From assembly GCA_022072255.1 (NCBI GenBank), contig JAJVHZ010000037.1:18162-82161 (forward strand): DNA of 64,000 nt. Direction: 5' to 3'. Shown in pieces: positions 27,772 through 40,806 of this stretch (positions are counted from its first letter, which is position 1; every line of letters begins with the position of its first letter). The position numbers and the translations under genes were made by a program. The DNA comes from Gammaproteobacteria bacterium (lineage in GTDB: Bacteria; Pseudomonadota; Gammaproteobacteria; JAJPIJ01). The notes beneath the pieces were generated by a model, which searched no databases, was not told the origin of the DNA, and saw only the letters and a list, made by a program, of their open reading frames with translations.

Positions 27772-28782
27772 TCAGACCACGCCCGCGCGCAACAGGTCCT
27801 GCATGTGTAGCAGACCCTGCAATTGGTTTGACTCGTCGATCACCAGCAGTACGGCGATCTTGTGCTTCTGCATCATCGCCAGCGCCTCGGCGGCGAGCAT
27901 CTCGGCGCCGATCGACTTGAACTGCCTGGTCATCACCTCGCGCATGTGCGCGCAATGAACATCGATCGAGCGATCGAGTGCGCGACGCAGGTCACCGTCG
28001 GTGAACACCCCCGCAACCCTGCCGCCGGCATCGATGACGGAAGTCATGCCAAAGCCCTTGCGCGTCATCTCCACCAGCGCTTCGCGCAACAGCGTGTCTT
28101 CTGCCACCTTCGGGATCTCGTCACCCGTGTGGATGAGGTCGCTGACCTTCAGCAGCAGGCGCCGCCCCAGGCTTCCCCCGGGGTGCGCGAACGCAAAGTC
28201 GTCCGCGGTGAATCCGCGCGCGTCGAGCAGCGCGATCGCCAGCGCGTCCCCCATCGCGAGCGCCGCCGTCGTGCTGGAGGTCGGCGCAAGGCGCAGCGGG
28301 CAGGCCTCCTGTTCGACACTCACGTCGATCACCACCGTGGCCGCCTTGCCGATCGTCGAGTCGGGCTTGCCGGCCAGGGCGATGAGCGGCACGCCCAGGC
28401 GCTTGATGAGCGGCAGCAGGACGACCAGTTCGTTGGTCTCGCCGGAGTTCGACAGCGCGAGCACGACGTCCTTGGCGGTGATCATCCCCATGTCGCCGTG
28501 GCTCGCCTCGCCGGGGTGCACGAAGAACGCGGGCGTGCCGGTGCTCGCCAGCGTAGCCGCGATCTTGCCGCCGATATGCCCCGACTTGCCCATGCCGAGC
28601 ACCACGATGCGCCCCTCGCAGGCGAGCATGTGACGCGCCGCCGCGACGAAATTCCCGTCCACCCGGTCCGCCAGCGCCGAGACGGCCGCCGCCTCGGTCT
28701 CGATGACGGCGCGCCCGAGGGCGGCCAGGCCGGCATCGGTGCTCGGATTGGCAGGTGGCTGGGCGCGGTCAGGCGAGGACAC
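27772..28782 (-). CDS. kdsD: Arabinose-5-phosphate isomerase
   Basis: Converts ribulose-5-phosphate to arabinose-5-phosphate, the precursor of Kdo. A SIS domain ([31 protein letters not shown]) is followed by two CBS domains, the last ending [14 protein letters not shown] as in E. coli KdsD. I used the GTG at 28782 (336 residues). A TTG at 28842 would add 20 atypical residues reaching towards the ppnP promoter region. It is first gene of the kdsD-kdsC-lptCAB-rpoN-hpf-hprK-rapZ-PTS series. Confidence 0.93.
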   Translation of the reverse strand: MSSPDRAQPPANPSTDAGLAALGRAVIETEAAAVSALADRVDGNFVAAARHMLACEGRIVVLGMGKSGHIGGKIAATLASTGTPAFFVHPGEASHGDMGMITAKDVVLALSNSGETNELVVLLPLIKRLGVPLIALAGKPDSTIGKAATVVIDVSVEQEACPLRLAPTSSTTAALAMGDALAIALLDARGFTADDFAFAHPGGSLGRRLLLKVSDLIHTGDEIPKVAEDTLLREALVEMTRKGFGMTSVIDAGGRVAGVFTDGDLRRALDRSIDVHCAHMREVMTRQFKSIGAEMLAAEALAMMQKHKIAVLLVIDESNQLQGLLHMQDLLRAGVV

Positions 28783-28910
28783 GTGTGCGGCGCATCGGGA
28801 ACATGGTCCGCTATTTGACCTTAACCGCGGCCAAGGGTGCAACGCAGTCGGACTGGCTCGGGCATTCTGGTAGCATTTGCAGCGTTTTCACGCTGTCGGA
28901 GGAACCTACA

Positions 28911-29222
28911 GTGCCGCAACTCGATAACGTAAGCATCTTGAAGAAGTCGAACATCTACTTCGACGGCAAGTGCGTAAGCCATACCGTGCTGGCCCCGGAC
29001 GGAACGCGCAAGACCATCGGCGTCATCTTTCCGAGCACGCTGACCTTCAATACCGGTGCGCCGGAGATCATGGAGCTGGTGGCGGGGCGGTGCCGGGTTC
29101 GGCGTGCCGGCCAGGCGGAGTGGACGACCTACGAGGGGGGCCAATCCTTCAGCGTCCCCGGCAACAGCAGCTTCGATATCGAGACGCTGCAGACCCTCGA
29201 CTACGTCTGCCACTTCGGCTGA
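28911..29222 (+). CDS. ppnP: Pyrimidine/purine nucleoside phosphorylase (PpnP)
   Basis: A 103-residue single-domain cupin that phosphorolyses several nucleosides. It matches the YaiE/DUF1255 family: [33 protein letters not shown] and [11 protein letters not shown]. The start is GTG at 28911 with GGAGG seven bases upstream, a clear initiation site that rules out the longer frame. It is divergent from kdsD. Confidence 0.95.
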   Translation: MPQLDNVSILKKSNIYFDGKCVSHTVLAPDGTRKTIGVIFPSTLTFNTGAPEIMELVAGRCRVRRAGQAEWTTYEGGQSFSVPGNSSFDIETLQTLDYVCHFG

Positions 29223-29366
29223 TGCGGCGGGTGACCGCAAGGCACGGCGTCATGACGTCCCGGTCATTTTTGCATTGCGGCAGATCCGCGATAATGGCCA
29301 TCGTGCCGCACGGCCGCGCCCCGATCAATCCCCGACGACACCTAACCTGCAACCGAAAGAGACAAT

Positions 29367-29912
29367 GTGATCAATAACGTAGGACCCGGCAGCAAAGCCC
29401 CCGACGAGATCAACGTCATCGTCGAGATCCCCATGCGCGGGGAACCGGTGAAGTACGAGGTCGACAAGGAGACCGGCGCGATCTTCGTGGACCGCTTTCT
29501 CGAGGCCTCCATGGTGTATCCCTGCAACTATGGCTACGTTCCGCGCACCCTGGCGGGCGACGGCGACCCGGTCGATGTCCTGGTACCGACCCCGGTGCCA
29601 CTGATCCCGGGCTCGGTCGTGGTATGCCGGCCGGTCGGTATGCTCGAGATGGAGGATGAGTCCGGCATCGACGCCAAGATACTCGCCGTGCCCATCGACA
29701 AGGTCTATCGGAAGTATGCGCACATCAGCAGGCCGACCGACCTCGCCCCCGGCCTGATCGAGCGGATCACGCACTTCTTCCAGCACTACAAGGACCTCGA
29801 AAAGGGCAAGTGGGTCAAGGTCAGGGGCTGGAAGTCGGCCACGGCCGCACGCAAGGAGATAAAGGATTCCCTGAGGCGCTTCAGCACCGCCTCGCCCCGT
29901 CCGCACTTCTGA
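29367..29912 (+). CDS. ppa: Inorganic pyrophosphatase
   Basis: A 181-residue family I soluble pyrophosphatase that drives biosynthetic reactions. The metal-site signature [12 protein letters not shown] is intact, with [18 protein letters not shown] and YPCNYGYVP before it. The start is GTG at 29367. GATAAT at 29290-29295 could be a -10, though the best -35 is only 15 bases away. It ends convergent with maf. Confidence 0.97.
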   Translation: MINNVGPGSKAPDEINVIVEIPMRGEPVKYEVDKETGAIFVDRFLEASMVYPCNYGYVPRTLAGDGDPVDVLVPTPVPLIPGSVVVCRPVGMLEMEDESGIDAKILAVPIDKVYRKYAHISRPTDLAPGLIERITHFFQHYKDLEKGKWVKVRGWKSATAARKEIKDSLRRFSTASPRPHF

Positions 29913-30002
29913 TCCCGGCCCCCGGGGCGGTGCGGATCCGAACCCGGCGGGAGCCGCCGGCGCAAGCCCGCCGGCCGGACTCGTCGGGCGGTGAGTTCTC
30001 GG

Positions 30003-30593
30003 TCAGACCGCCACCGCCGCGGCGCGCAGGAGCGCGGCGGTCTCGTAAAGCGGCAGCCCCATCACCCCCGAGTAGCTGCCCTCGAGGCGCTCGATGAAGG
30101 CGGCGGCACCGCCCTGGATGGCATAGCCACCGGCCTTCCCGAGCGGCTCCCCGGTGTCGCAGTACGCCCTTATCTCCTCCGCCGAGAGTGCGCGGAACAC
30201 CACGCGACTCATGTTCACGACCGATCGTTCCTCGCCCTGCAGATCGACGAGCGCGACACCCGATAACACCCAGTGACTACGGCCGGAGAGCCGTTTCAGC
30301 ATGGCGACCGCCTCGTGGGTCTGCTCGGCCTTGCCGAGGATCGCGTCGTCCAGCACGACGGCCGTGTCGGCCGCCAGCACCGGCAGGGGCCGTGAAGTCG
30401 CCACCTCTGCCCACCCGCGCCGCGCCTTCTCCAGGGCCAGTCGCGTGACGTGCGCACGTGGCGGCTCCTCGCCATCCCAGCTCTCGTCGACCACGACGTC
30501 CAGCGGGGCGTGGCTCACGCCGATCTGCAGGAGCAGCTCGCGGCGTCGCGGCGACTGCGAGGCGAGGTAGATGCGGGGCGCACACGGGCTCAT
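30003..30593 (-). CDS. maf: Maf-family nucleotide pyrophosphatase
   Basis: A 196-residue house-cleaning NTP pyrophosphatase. Motifs are YLASQSPRRRELL at the N-terminus, LAADTAVVLDDAILGKA in the middle and GGYAIQGGAAAFIERLEGSYSGVMGLPLYET near the end. The last motif fits the YhdE (dTTP/UTP) type. It ends the leuS operon, nine bases after rlmH. Confidence 0.93.
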   Translation of the reverse strand: MSPCAPRIYLASQSPRRRELLLQIGVSHAPLDVVVDESWDGEEPPRAHVTRLALEKARRGWAEVATSRPLPVLAADTAVVLDDAILGKAEQTHEAVAMLKRLSGRSHWVLSGVALVDLQGEERSVVNMSRVVFRALSAEEIRAYCDTGEPLGKAGGYAIQGGAAAFIERLEGSYSGVMGLPLYETAALLRAAAVAV

Positions 30594-30601
30594 CGCGACG
30601 C

Positions 30602-31072
30602 TCAGGCCCGATGGTAGGGATGACGGTTGAGCAGGCTCCAGGCCCTGTAGAGCTGCTCGGCGAGGACGACCGGCACGAGGGCATGCGGCAGGGTCAGTCT
30701 CGACAGTGACCAGACGTGCTCGGCACTTTCGATGAGCGCAGGGTCCAGGCCATCGGCGCCGTCGACCAGCAGGGCGAGATCACGGCCTTCCTGCATCCAG
30801 CGTTCGAGCTGAGCCGCCAGCTCTGCGGTGCTCCACTGGCAGCCGTTCTGGTCGAGAGCGATCAGGCACGCGCCCTTTGGAATGGCGGCACGCAGGCGTT
30901 CGGCCTCCCTGCGCCGGGACGACGCCACGCTCTGGCTGCCATCGCGCGCGACCGGCGCGACTTCGCTGAGCGCGAGCGACAACTGCGGTGGTAGCCGCTT
31001 GGCGTACTCGCGGAACCCCTCCCGTATCCAATCTGGCGATCTTTTCACCACCGCGGCGAGAACCACGCGCAC
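30602..31072 (-). CDS. rlmH: 23S rRNA pseudouridine-1915 N3-methyltransferase RlmH
   Basis: A 156-residue SPOUT methyltransferase. The C-terminal trefoil knot is seen in ALLVDGADGLDP, SLSRLTLPHALVPVVLAEQLYRAW and the family end HPYHRA. In E. coli the SAM loop reads GGPEG. Here it is DGADG, so the first Gly is Asp; the rest is conserved. It sits next to rsfS in the standard order. Confidence 0.95.
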   Translation of the reverse strand: MRVVLAAVVKRSPDWIREGFREYAKRLPPQLSLALSEVAPVARDGSQSVASSRRREAERLRAAIPKGACLIALDQNGCQWSTAELAAQLERWMQEGRDLALLVDGADGLDPALIESAEHVWSLSRLTLPHALVPVVLAEQLYRAWSLLNRHPYHRA

Positions 31073-31097
31073 GAGCCGGGCCGAGGAACCTGTGCGA

Positions 31098-31454
31098 TCA
31101 CACGGCCGTGGACTGGCGCGCGAGCTCCGGATCGCCCCATAGCTTCTCGAGCTGGTAGAAGGCGCGGGTAAGCGGATGCATGCAGTGCACCACCACGTCG
31201 CCGAGATCGACCAGCACCCACTCGCCCGCCTCGTATCCCTCGGTGCCCAGGGGCCTGATCCCGCGCTTCTGCGCCTCCTCGATCGCCCTGTCGGCGATGG
31301 CGCGCACCTGCCGGTTGGAACGGCCGCTGCCGATGATCATGTAGTCGCACATGGAGGTGAGCGTGCGCACGTCCAGGACCTGTATGTTGTCGGCCTTCAG
31401 GTCCTCCAGCGCGGTGACCATGGCGTCAGCGATTTCCTTCGGCGTCGATGTCAT
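31098..31454 (-). CDS. rsfS: Ribosomal silencing factor RsfS
   Basis: A 118-residue protein (ATG at 31454) that binds L14 and blocks subunit joining under starvation. The family core is clear: DNIQVLDVRTLTSMCDYMIIGSGRSNRQV, then GYEAGEWVLVDLGDVVVHCM and FYQLEKLWGD. The start overlaps the nadD stop as ATGA. Confidence 0.95.
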   Translation of the reverse strand: MTSTPKEIADAMVTALEDLKADNIQVLDVRTLTSMCDYMIIGSGRSNRQVRAIADRAIEEAQKRGIRPLGTEGYEAGEWVLVDLGDVVVHCMHPLTRAFYQLEKLWGDPELARQSTAV

Positions 31455-32092
31455 TCCGGTTTCGAATAGAGATGATGGCGATGGATGAAGTCGAATACGG
31501 CGTCCGGCAACAGATAACGCACGCTCAGGCCGTGACGCAAGCGCTCGCGGATCTGCGTGGATGAGATCTCCAGCTGCTGGATGATATGGCGGTAGACACC
31601 GCCACACGGCTGCCCGCACAGCATGTCAGGATCGGGAGTTTCCGCGCGTACGAACTCCGCTGGCAGATCGGCGGGGTCGGTTGCACCGCTGCCGGGGCGC
31701 GCGGCGATCACGATGTGCGACAGCGTCAGCAATCGCTGCCACCGGTGCCAGGTCCCTATGCTGCGGTAGGCGTCCATGCCGAGGATGAGGCATAGCGGTT
31801 GATGGGGCAGTTCCTCGCGCAACGACTGCAACGTTTCCACCGTATACGAAATCCCGCCACGCCGCAATTCGCGATCATCGGGCACCAGCCGGGGTTCGCC
31901 GGCAACCCCCGCGCGCAGCATCGCCAGCCGTTGTTCACCGGCGGCGACCGGCTGCTTGGTCGCGTTGGGGAGGTTCAGCGGCACCAGCCGCACGTGATCG
32001 AGATCGAGCCCCTCCATCACCTCGATCGCCAGCCGCAGATGGCCGTTATGAACGGGGTCGAAGGAACCGCCGAGCAGTCCGACCGGCTTCAA
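31451..32092 (-). CDS. nadD: Nicotinate-nucleotide adenylyltransferase
   Basis: A 213-residue enzyme, as in E. coli, that adenylates nicotinate mononucleotide in NAD synthesis. The nucleotidyltransferase motif [15 protein letters not shown] and the late motif [14 protein letters not shown] are present. The only start that keeps the N-terminus is TTG at 32092, which overlaps the proA TGA (TTGA), so translation is probably coupled. It overlaps rsfS by four bases downstream. Confidence 0.94.
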   Translation of the reverse strand: MKPVGLLGGSFDPVHNGHLRLAIEVMEGLDLDHVRLVPLNLPNATKQPVAAGEQRLAMLRAGVAGEPRLVPDDRELRRGGISYTVETLQSLREELPHQPLCLILGMDAYRSIGTWHRWQRLLTLSHIVIAARPGSGATDPADLPAEFVRAETPDPDMLCGQPCGGVYRHIIQQLEISSTQIRERLRHGLSVRYLLPDAVFDFIHRHHLYSKPE

Positions 32093-33348
32093 ACCCGGAT
32101 GTGACCGTCGCCGAGGACGATCCACTTCCTGGTGGTCAGCCCTTCCAGACCGACCGGGCCGCGGGCGTGGAACTTGTCGGTGCTGATGCCGATCTCCGCG
32201 CCCAGGCCGTACTCGAAGCCGTCGGCAAATCGCGTCGAGGCGTTGACCATCACCGAACTGGAGTCGACCTCGGCGAGGAAGCGGCGGGCGCGCACGATGT
32301 CGCCGGTGACGATGCTGTCGGTGTGCGCCGAGCCGTAGCGCCGGATGTGATCCATCGCCTCGTCGATGCCGGTGACCACGCGTACCGACAGGATCGGCGC
32401 GAGATACTCGGTGCGCCAGTCCTCCTCGGTCGCCGGGCACGCGGACGGCACCAGCCCGCAGGTCTTCTCGCAGCCGCGGATCTCGACCCCTTCCCGCTCA
32501 TACATCGGAATGAGCGCGGCGAAGACGAGCTTCGCCACGCGCTCGTGCACCAGCAGGGTCTCCATGGTGTTGCAGGTGCCGTAGCGCTGGCACTTGGCGT
32601 TGAACGCGACCTTCACGCCCATCTCCAGGTCGGCGCGATCATCGATGTAGACGTGGCAGATGCCGTCGAGATGCTTCAGCACCGGGATGCGCGATTCGCG
32701 CGAGATGCGCTCGATGAGGCCCTTGCCGCCGCGCGGAACGATGAGATCGACGTACTGGTTCATCGTGACCAGCTCCCCGACTGCTGCGCGATCGGTGGTC
32801 GCCACGAGCTGCACCGCGGACCGCGGCAGGCCGGCCGCATCCAGACCCTCGTGTATGCAGCGCGCGATCGCGGTGTTCGAACGGATGGCCTCGGAGCCGC
32901 CGCGCAGTATGACGGCGTTGCCGGCCTTCAGGCACAGTGCCGCGGCCTCCTGGGTGACGTTCGGCCGGGACTCGTAGATGATGCCGATGACGCCCAGCGG
33001 CACGCACATGGTGCCCACCTGTATGCCGGAGGGACGGAAGCGCAGATCCCTGATCTCTCCGACCGGGTCCGGCAGCTGCGCGACCTGTTGCAGTCCCTCG
33101 GCCATTGCCTGCACGCGCCTGGCGTTGAGCTCGAGGCGATCCTTCAGGGCCGGGTCGAGGCCGTCGCCAGCCTCCATGTCTTCGGCATTGGCGCCGAGGA
33201 TGGCGTCCTGCGCGGCGAGGACCCGCTGCGCGATCGCGCGCAGCGCCGCGTTCTTGCTGTTGGTGTCGGCACGCGCCATCGCCACCGCGGCGTCACGCGC
33301 TTTGCAGCCGAGTTCCTGCATGTAGTGCTTGATGTTCAAGGTGTCCAT
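32089..33348 (-). CDS. proA: Gamma-glutamyl phosphate reductase
   Basis: A 419-residue NADPH enzyme of proline synthesis that makes glutamate-5-semialdehyde. The aldehyde-dehydrogenase-like fold is seen in [26 protein letters not shown]. The catalytic Cys lies in [18 protein letters not shown], and the C-terminus contains [22 protein letters not shown]. The ATG is at 33348 inside the 3' end of holA (13-base overlap). proB is not adjacent. Confidence 0.97.
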   Translation of the reverse strand: MDTLNIKHYMQELGCKARDAAVAMARADTNSKNAALRAIAQRVLAAQDAILGANAEDMEAGDGLDPALKDRLELNARRVQAMAEGLQQVAQLPDPVGEIRDLRFRPSGIQVGTMCVPLGVIGIIYESRPNVTQEAAALCLKAGNAVILRGGSEAIRSNTAIARCIHEGLDAAGLPRSAVQLVATTDRAAVGELVTMNQYVDLIVPRGGKGLIERISRESRIPVLKHLDGICHVYIDDRADLEMGVKVAFNAKCQRYGTCNTMETLLVHERVAKLVFAALIPMYEREGVEIRGCEKTCGLVPSACPATEEDWRTEYLAPILSVRVVTGIDEAMDHIRRYGSAHTDSIVTGDIVRARRFLAEVDSSSVMVNASTRFADGFEYGLGAEIGISTDKFHARGPVGLEGLTTRKWIVLGDGHIRV

Positions 33349-34358
33349 GCCGTCCCTCCCAAGGGCCTGCCGGCCGTGGCCAGGCACAAGGAAACCAGTT
33401 CGCCCCAGGCATCGCCCGCCGCGGCGCCCTTGACGATGCGGTCCACGCGCGCGGCCCGGCGCAACAGGTGCCGCAGCGGCTTCAGTCCCAGCCGCTGGCC
33501 CGCCGATCGCAACGTGCCCTCGCGCCCTCCGAACATCCGGTATCCCGGGATGCCCTGCTCGGGCCGCATGCCCGCGCACAGCAGGCTGGCTGCGCGCAGC
33601 TCCCGCGTCAGCGCCCAGCATATCAAAACCGGTTCCGCACCTTCATCCCGGAGGCCGTTCAGGATCCGCACGCAGCGTGCCGCCTCGCCGCTCAACGCGG
33701 TGTCGGCCAGCGAAAACAGATCGAAGCGCGCGCTGTCGCCGACCATGGCGAGCACGGTGTCCGCGTCGATGGGTCCGGCGCCCGAGACGAGCGCGAGCTT
33801 CTCGATATCCTGCACGGCGGCAAGCAGGTTGCCCTCGACCCGGTCGGCGAGCAGGCGGATCGCCTCCGGCGTAGCCGCAAGCCCGCGCGCCTGAAGCCGC
33901 TTCGCGATCCAGCGCGGCATCTCCTCGGGCTTCACCGGCCAAACCTGCACCACCTCGCCGGCGCGATCGACGGCCTTGTACCACTCCGCGGCCTGGCCGC
34001 GACCGTCGAACTTCGGCGCCGAGATCAGCAGCAGCGTGTCGGCGGCCGGGTCCGCACAATAGCGGCGGAGCGCCTCAGCGCCTTCCGCGCCCACCTTTGC
34101 CTCGTGCAGGCGGATCTCGATGATGCGCCTGCTGGCGAACAGCGACAGGCTGTCGGCCTCGAAACGCAGCGCTGCCCAGTCGATCCCGGTGCTCGAGTCT
34201 ATGGCGATCCGATCCTCGAAGCCGCGTGCGCGTGCGGCGGCGCGCACGGCGTCGACACACTCCATGCGCTGCAGGGGTTCCTCCCCGGTAACCAGGTAGA
34301 CCGGCGCGAGCCCGCGCGTCAGGCCGGCGAGCAGCTGTTCGGGGTTCCGCCGGATCAT
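33336..34358 (-). CDS. holA: DNA polymerase III delta subunit
   Basis: A 340-residue clamp-loader subunit that opens the sliding clamp. It starts with [29 protein letters not shown], typical of HolA, and contains the AAA+-like fold with degenerate nucleotide motifs and a C-terminal collar domain ([20 protein letters not shown]). The order leuS-lptE-holA is conserved in gammaproteobacteria. It overlaps lptE by four bases. Confidence 0.95.
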   Translation of the reverse strand: MIRRNPEQLLAGLTRGLAPVYLVTGEEPLQRMECVDAVRAAARARGFEDRIAIDSSTGIDWAALRFEADSLSLFASRRIIEIRLHEAKVGAEGAEALRRYCADPAADTLLLISAPKFDGRGQAAEWYKAVDRAGEVVQVWPVKPEEMPRWIAKRLQARGLAATPEAIRLLADRVEGNLLAAVQDIEKLALVSGAGPIDADTVLAMVGDSARFDLFSLADTALSGEAARCVRILNGLRDEGAEPVLICWALTRELRAASLLCAGMRPEQGIPGYRMFGGREGTLRSAGQRLGLKPLRHLLRRAARVDRIVKGAAAGDAWGELVSLCLATAGRPLGGTAWTP

Positions 34359-34867
34359 TCTGCGGCGGTTGCCACGGGGTGAGCGGCCTGCAGGCGCCGC
34401 ACGATGGCGGCGGCGAGATCGCGCCGCATCTCCCGGTAGAGCGTGGCCTCCTGCTCGTACTTGCCGAGCGCGGCGGTCTCATCGAAGGTGTAATCGCGCT
34501 GCAAGGCGATATCGTCATCCTCCAGCAGCACTCTGCCGTCGGCGCTGACCGCGAGGATGCTCGTGTCCACGATCAATTCGTATTCGCGCACCTTGCCGGT
34601 TTTCGGATCGACCGACAGGACCTGGCGCTCCTGCGTGTCGCGGGTAATGGTGATGATGGTATCGGCCTGGCCGGCCTGCGACACGAACTCCACGCCGATG
34701 AGGGAAAGCAGTCTCCGCACCTCCGCACCGGTGGCGCCTCCGCCCTTCATGTAGACGCGTCCGAGCTGCCAGTCCCCGCCGGTCGAGCCGCGCAGGTGGT
34801 AGCCGCAGCCGGAGAGGCCGATCGCCGCGATGAGGACGGCCAGGAAAACCTTCAGATTCACGTTCAT
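34355..34867 (-). CDS. lptE: LPS-assembly lipoprotein LptE
   Basis: A 170-residue outer-membrane lipoprotein that plugs LptD during LPS insertion. The signal peptide ends in the lipobox GLSGCGYHLRG; CGYHLRG is the family hallmark. The rest matches the LptE domain (VEFVSQAGQADTIITI, DDIALQRDYTFDETAALGKYEQE). It follows leuS by nine bases. Confidence 0.94.
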   Translation of the reverse strand: MNVNLKVFLAVLIAAIGLSGCGYHLRGSTGGDWQLGRVYMKGGGATGAEVRRLLSLIGVEFVSQAGQADTIITITRDTQERQVLSVDPKTGKVREYELIVDTSILAVSADGRVLLEDDDIALQRDYTFDETAALGKYEQEATLYREMRRDLAAAIVRRLQAAHPVATAAE

Positions 34868-34876
34868 CCTCCCCGG

Positions 34877-37898
<3,022 letters not shown>

Positions 37899-38174
37899 CT
37901 ACGGCTTCGCCGTGGCCGAGACCGTGAGCTTGTCCTTGTTGGCGGCCAGCGTCTTCTCGCCGATCCCGTCCACCATTGCCAGTTCCTCCACCGACTGGAA
38001 CGGGCCATGCTGCTCGCGGTAGGCGACGATCGCCTGGGCCTTGGCCTCGCCCACGCCGTTCAGTTCCTTGGCAAGGGTGGCCGCATCCGCGGTGTTTATA
38101 TCGACGGGTTCGCCGAAGGCCAGGGGACTGACGGCGAGAAGTGCGGCGAGAGAGAGGTTTTTGAAAGTAGCCAT
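37899..38174 (-). CDS. ComEA-like helix-hairpin-helix protein
   Basis: A 91-residue exported protein with a signal peptide (residues 1-21, ending AFG) followed by the helix-hairpin-helix domain VDINTADAATLAKELNGVGEAKAQAIVAYRE and a second hairpin VDGIGEKTLAANKDKL. Such small ComEA-like proteins bind DNA and may help DNA uptake. The short gammaproteobacterial form lacks the membrane anchor of Bacillus ComEA. It stands alone with its own terminator. Confidence 0.9.
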   Translation of the reverse strand: MATFKNLSLAALLAVSPLAFGEPVDINTADAATLAKELNGVGEAKAQAIVAYREQHGPFQSVEELAMVDGIGEKTLAANKDKLTVSATAKP

Positions 38175-38376
38175 TTGCGAATCTCCTTTTCATTACAGTT
38201 GCACATCGTCCATTGCGTCACGCGGGCAGCGGCCGTCTGCCTGCGTAGCTCCTGCTGATGCCGCGGCGCGATCCTCGCGCCGCTCATCGCGCGGTCAATC
38301 TATCACCGCGGCCGCGCCCGCAAACCGGCGCGTTCGAATTCTGTGAATCAGTTCGAAGGGGGCAGCTCGCAAACGA

Positions 38377-38404
38377 GCCGGGAGGGCGATCTCGCCCTCC
38401 CGGC
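38377..38404 (-). terminator. Hairpin after the phosphate-porin gene
   Basis: A stem of about 13 base pairs built from GCCGGGAGGGCGA and its complement with a two-base loop, 14 bases beyond the stop at 38418. No real T-run follows on the minus strand (GTTTGC only), so it may act with Rho or only stabilise the mRNA end. Confidence 0.45.
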
Positions 38405-38417
38405 CGCAACGGCCCGG

Positions 38418-39812
38418 TTACCAGTAGACCATGGCGCGCAGATTCACGGAGCTCGGTTCGTCGCCGTCGAACCCGCTGCCGGGGCGGTCGAGGTCGAGCA
38501 CGGTCACGTAATCGGCCATGAAGCGGATGGTGTTGGTCGGATACCAGTTCAGGGCCACTCGGAAATCCTCCTCCCGGCCGCCGGACACCCCCCCGTCCTG
38601 GAACTCGTTCAGATCCATCACGTCGTAACGCGCCGCCATCTGCCAGGCGCCGATGCCGCCCTTGCCGACGATGCCCTTGGGCTTCACACCGCTGAAATGG
38701 CCCTCGTCCAGCTCGAACTTCATCGACTCCCCGGTGAGGAAGTAGCTGGCCTCCACGTAATAGCCGTCGAGCGTCACGTCATCGCCGCCGAAGGCGGCAC
38801 CGTTCGGGGAGACGTTCCAGTTGGTGTACTCGGCCTGAAAGTGGGCTGGTCCCCAGACCGCCACGGCCTCGGCGTTGAAGGCCAGGATACCTTCCACGTC
38901 GCCGGTGCCGAAGTCGGCGTCGGTGAAGTAGCTGTCGGAGGCGCGGATCACGCCCGGGCGCTGGCGCACGCGCACCTCGGTGTCGTTCGGGTCCTTGTAC
39001 CAGACCGCGCCGCCGAGATGGACGAAGTGGTTCTTGTTCCTGATGTGCGGATTCATCGTCACGCGCGCGGCGATGCTGAGCTGCTCGAAGGTGTCCGGAT
39101 CCTCGCCTTCCTCGGCGCCGTAGATGCCCGTGTGGAACGTCCAGAGCTGGCCGTCCTTGCCGCCGTTGATGAAGAACGACGACCCCAGCTGTCGGTTCGG
39201 CTGCAGCACGACATCGGCCATGAGCGGCCGCTCCAGGAACAGCATGTACTTGGAGCTGGACATCGTGGCCAGACCGAACGGCACCTGCTGCTGGCCGACC
39301 TTCACGTTCCACTCGCCGCCGGAGTACTCGTCCTCGTAGCCGACGTAGCCGTCCTTGAGCGCGGCGTCGCCGCCGGCGAAATCGTACTCGAGCTTCCAGA
39401 TCCAGTGCTGCCAGAGCCTGCCCCGCATGCCGAGGCGCGCGCGGCGGATGTCGCCCTCGGTGTCGATCTGGCTCAGATCGGAATCCGGGATGTAATAGTC
39501 GGCCATCAGCAGGCCGATGAACCGCCATTCGAAATCGCCGTCGGCGGAGGTGACCTTGATCTCCTCCTTGGTGTCGATCTTGGGCGTCTCCTTCTGCATC
39601 CGCTCGATCTCATCCCTGGCATGGCTGACGTGCTCGTCGTCGGCCTTGGCGGCGTTGACCAGCGACTCGTAGGTCGCCTCATCGAGCGTGCCCTTGTCCC
39701 TGAGGACCTTCAGCAGCCCCATCATGGCATCGTTGGCCGCCGGCGCGGGCGCCGGCGCGACCGCGCCGGCCGCCAGCACCAGCGGCAATAGCTTCCCGTG
39801 GGTCCGAAACAT
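38418..39812 (-). CDS. OprP/OprO-like phosphate-selective porin
   Basis: A 464-residue outer-membrane protein. It has a signal peptide (residues 1-26), a short helical segment (TLDEATYESLVNAAKADDEH) and then a beta-barrel domain. Marks of the family are IRRARLGMRGRLWQHWIWKLEYDFAGG, VGQQQVPFGLATMSSS and the aromatic C-terminus AMVYW, which ends in Trp as barrel proteins often do. It is divergent from phoB and close to ppk, so a role in phosphate or polyphosphate uptake under Pho control is likely. Confidence 0.88.
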   Translation of the reverse strand: MFRTHGKLLPLVLAAGAVAPAPAPAANDAMMGLLKVLRDKGTLDEATYESLVNAAKADDEHVSHARDEIERMQKETPKIDTKEEIKVTSADGDFEWRFIGLLMADYYIPDSDLSQIDTEGDIRRARLGMRGRLWQHWIWKLEYDFAGGDAALKDGYVGYEDEYSGGEWNVKVGQQQVPFGLATMSSSKYMLFLERPLMADVVLQPNRQLGSSFFINGGKDGQLWTFHTGIYGAEEGEDPDTFEQLSIAARVTMNPHIRNKNHFVHLGGAVWYKDPNDTEVRVRQRPGVIRASDSYFTDADFGTGDVEGILAFNAEAVAVWGPAHFQAEYTNWNVSPNGAAFGGDDVTLDGYYVEASYFLTGESMKFELDEGHFSGVKPKGIVGKGGIGAWQMAARYDVMDLNEFQDGGVSGGREEDFRVALNWYPTNTIRFMADYVTVLDLDRPGSGFDGDEPSSVNLRAMVYW

Positions 39813-39987
39813 ATCTTCCTCCTCTTGTGAACGGCTATCGGCAAACCCGCGCGACCGGATCCCCTCGTGGACGCGTCTGGAATTGAGGGTTCGGGGCGGA
39901 TGCTAGCGGGCGTTTGTGACGAAAGTATGTCATTCCGCGACGTGACCGATCGGCGACTGTTCAAGGTGCCGGAGCCTTCCCGCAGTA

Positions 39988-40016
39988 ATGTCACAAACCT
40001 GTAAGATTTTCGACAT
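39988..40016 (+). promoter_or_regulatory. Candidate Pho box upstream of phoB
   Basis: Three 7-base units at an 11-base period, ATGTCAC, CTGTAAG and TCGACAT, compare with the Pho-box unit CTGTCAT (5, 5 and 4 of 7 matches). The site ends 30 bases before the phoB ATG, in the gap shared with the divergent porin gene, and could serve autoregulation. Degenerate sites of this quality occur by chance at some rate. Confidence 0.45.
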
Positions 40017-40046
40017 CTGACGGGGGGTGGAAGGCGCGCATGACCC

Positions 40047-40733
40047 ATGAGCGGGCAAATACCCATCGTCGAGGACGAGCCGGCCATCCGGCAGATGCTG
40101 CAGTTCACCCTGTCGGCGGAGGGTTTCGACTGCCAAGAGGCGGGAAGCGCCGACGAGGCCGCGGGCGCGCTGGCCGCGCAGGTCCCTGATCTGATCCTGC
40201 TCGACTGGATGCTGCCGGGCGTCAGCGGGCCCGATTACGCGCGGCGCCTGAAGCGCGACCCGCGCACCCAGGGCGTCCCGATCATCATGCTCACGGCCAA
40301 GGATACGGAGGCCGACAAGGTCAGGGGCCTGGACAGCGGCGCCGAGGATTACGTCACCAAGCCCTTCTCGACCCAGGAGCTGCTGGCGCGGGTGCGCGGG
40401 GTGCTGAGGCGTTCGACGCCGGCCGGCGGCGGGCAGACCATGGAGGCCGCCGGCTTGAGGCTGGACCCCGCGACCCACCGCGTGACGGCGCGCGGCGTCA
40501 GTCTGAACCTGAGCCCGACCGAATTCCGCCTGCTGCACTTTTTCATCAGTCACCCGGAGCGGGTTTTCACCCGCAACCAGCTGCTCGAACAGGTCTGGGG
40601 CGATCGCGTCTACATCGAGGAGCGAACGGTGGACGTGCACACTCGCAGGCTGCGCAAGGTGCTCGCCGAGCACGGATTCGATCACCTGATTCAGACCGTA
40701 CGCAGCGTCGGCTACCGCTTTTCCGCCCAATAG
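40047..40733 (+). CDS. phoB: Phosphate regulon response regulator PhoB
   Basis: A 228-residue OmpR-family regulator. The receiver domain has acidic residues in IVEDEPAI, phospho-acceptor Asp53 in LILLDWMLPG, the switch Thr in MLTAKD and the conserved Lys in YVTKPF. The winged-helix domain has LSPTEFRLLHFF, RVYIEERTVDVHTRRLRKVL and TVRSVGYRFS, typical of PhoB. It appears fully functional, but the following phoR lacks its kinase. Confidence 0.94.
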   Translation: MSGQIPIVEDEPAIRQMLQFTLSAEGFDCQEAGSADEAAGALAAQVPDLILLDWMLPGVSGPDYARRLKRDPRTQGVPIIMLTAKDTEADKVRGLDSGAEDYVTKPFSTQELLARVRGVLRRSTPAGGGQTMEAAGLRLDPATHRVTARGVSLNLSPTEFRLLHFFISHPERVFTRNQLLEQVWGDRVYIEERTVDVHTRRLRKVLAEHGFDHLIQTVRSVGYRFSAQ

Positions 40734-40806
40734 CCGCGGACCTGCCTCATTGGACAGTGCGGGCCGCTGTTCCTGCACTTGACGGAGACCGGGGTTCAAC
40801 GGGTTC

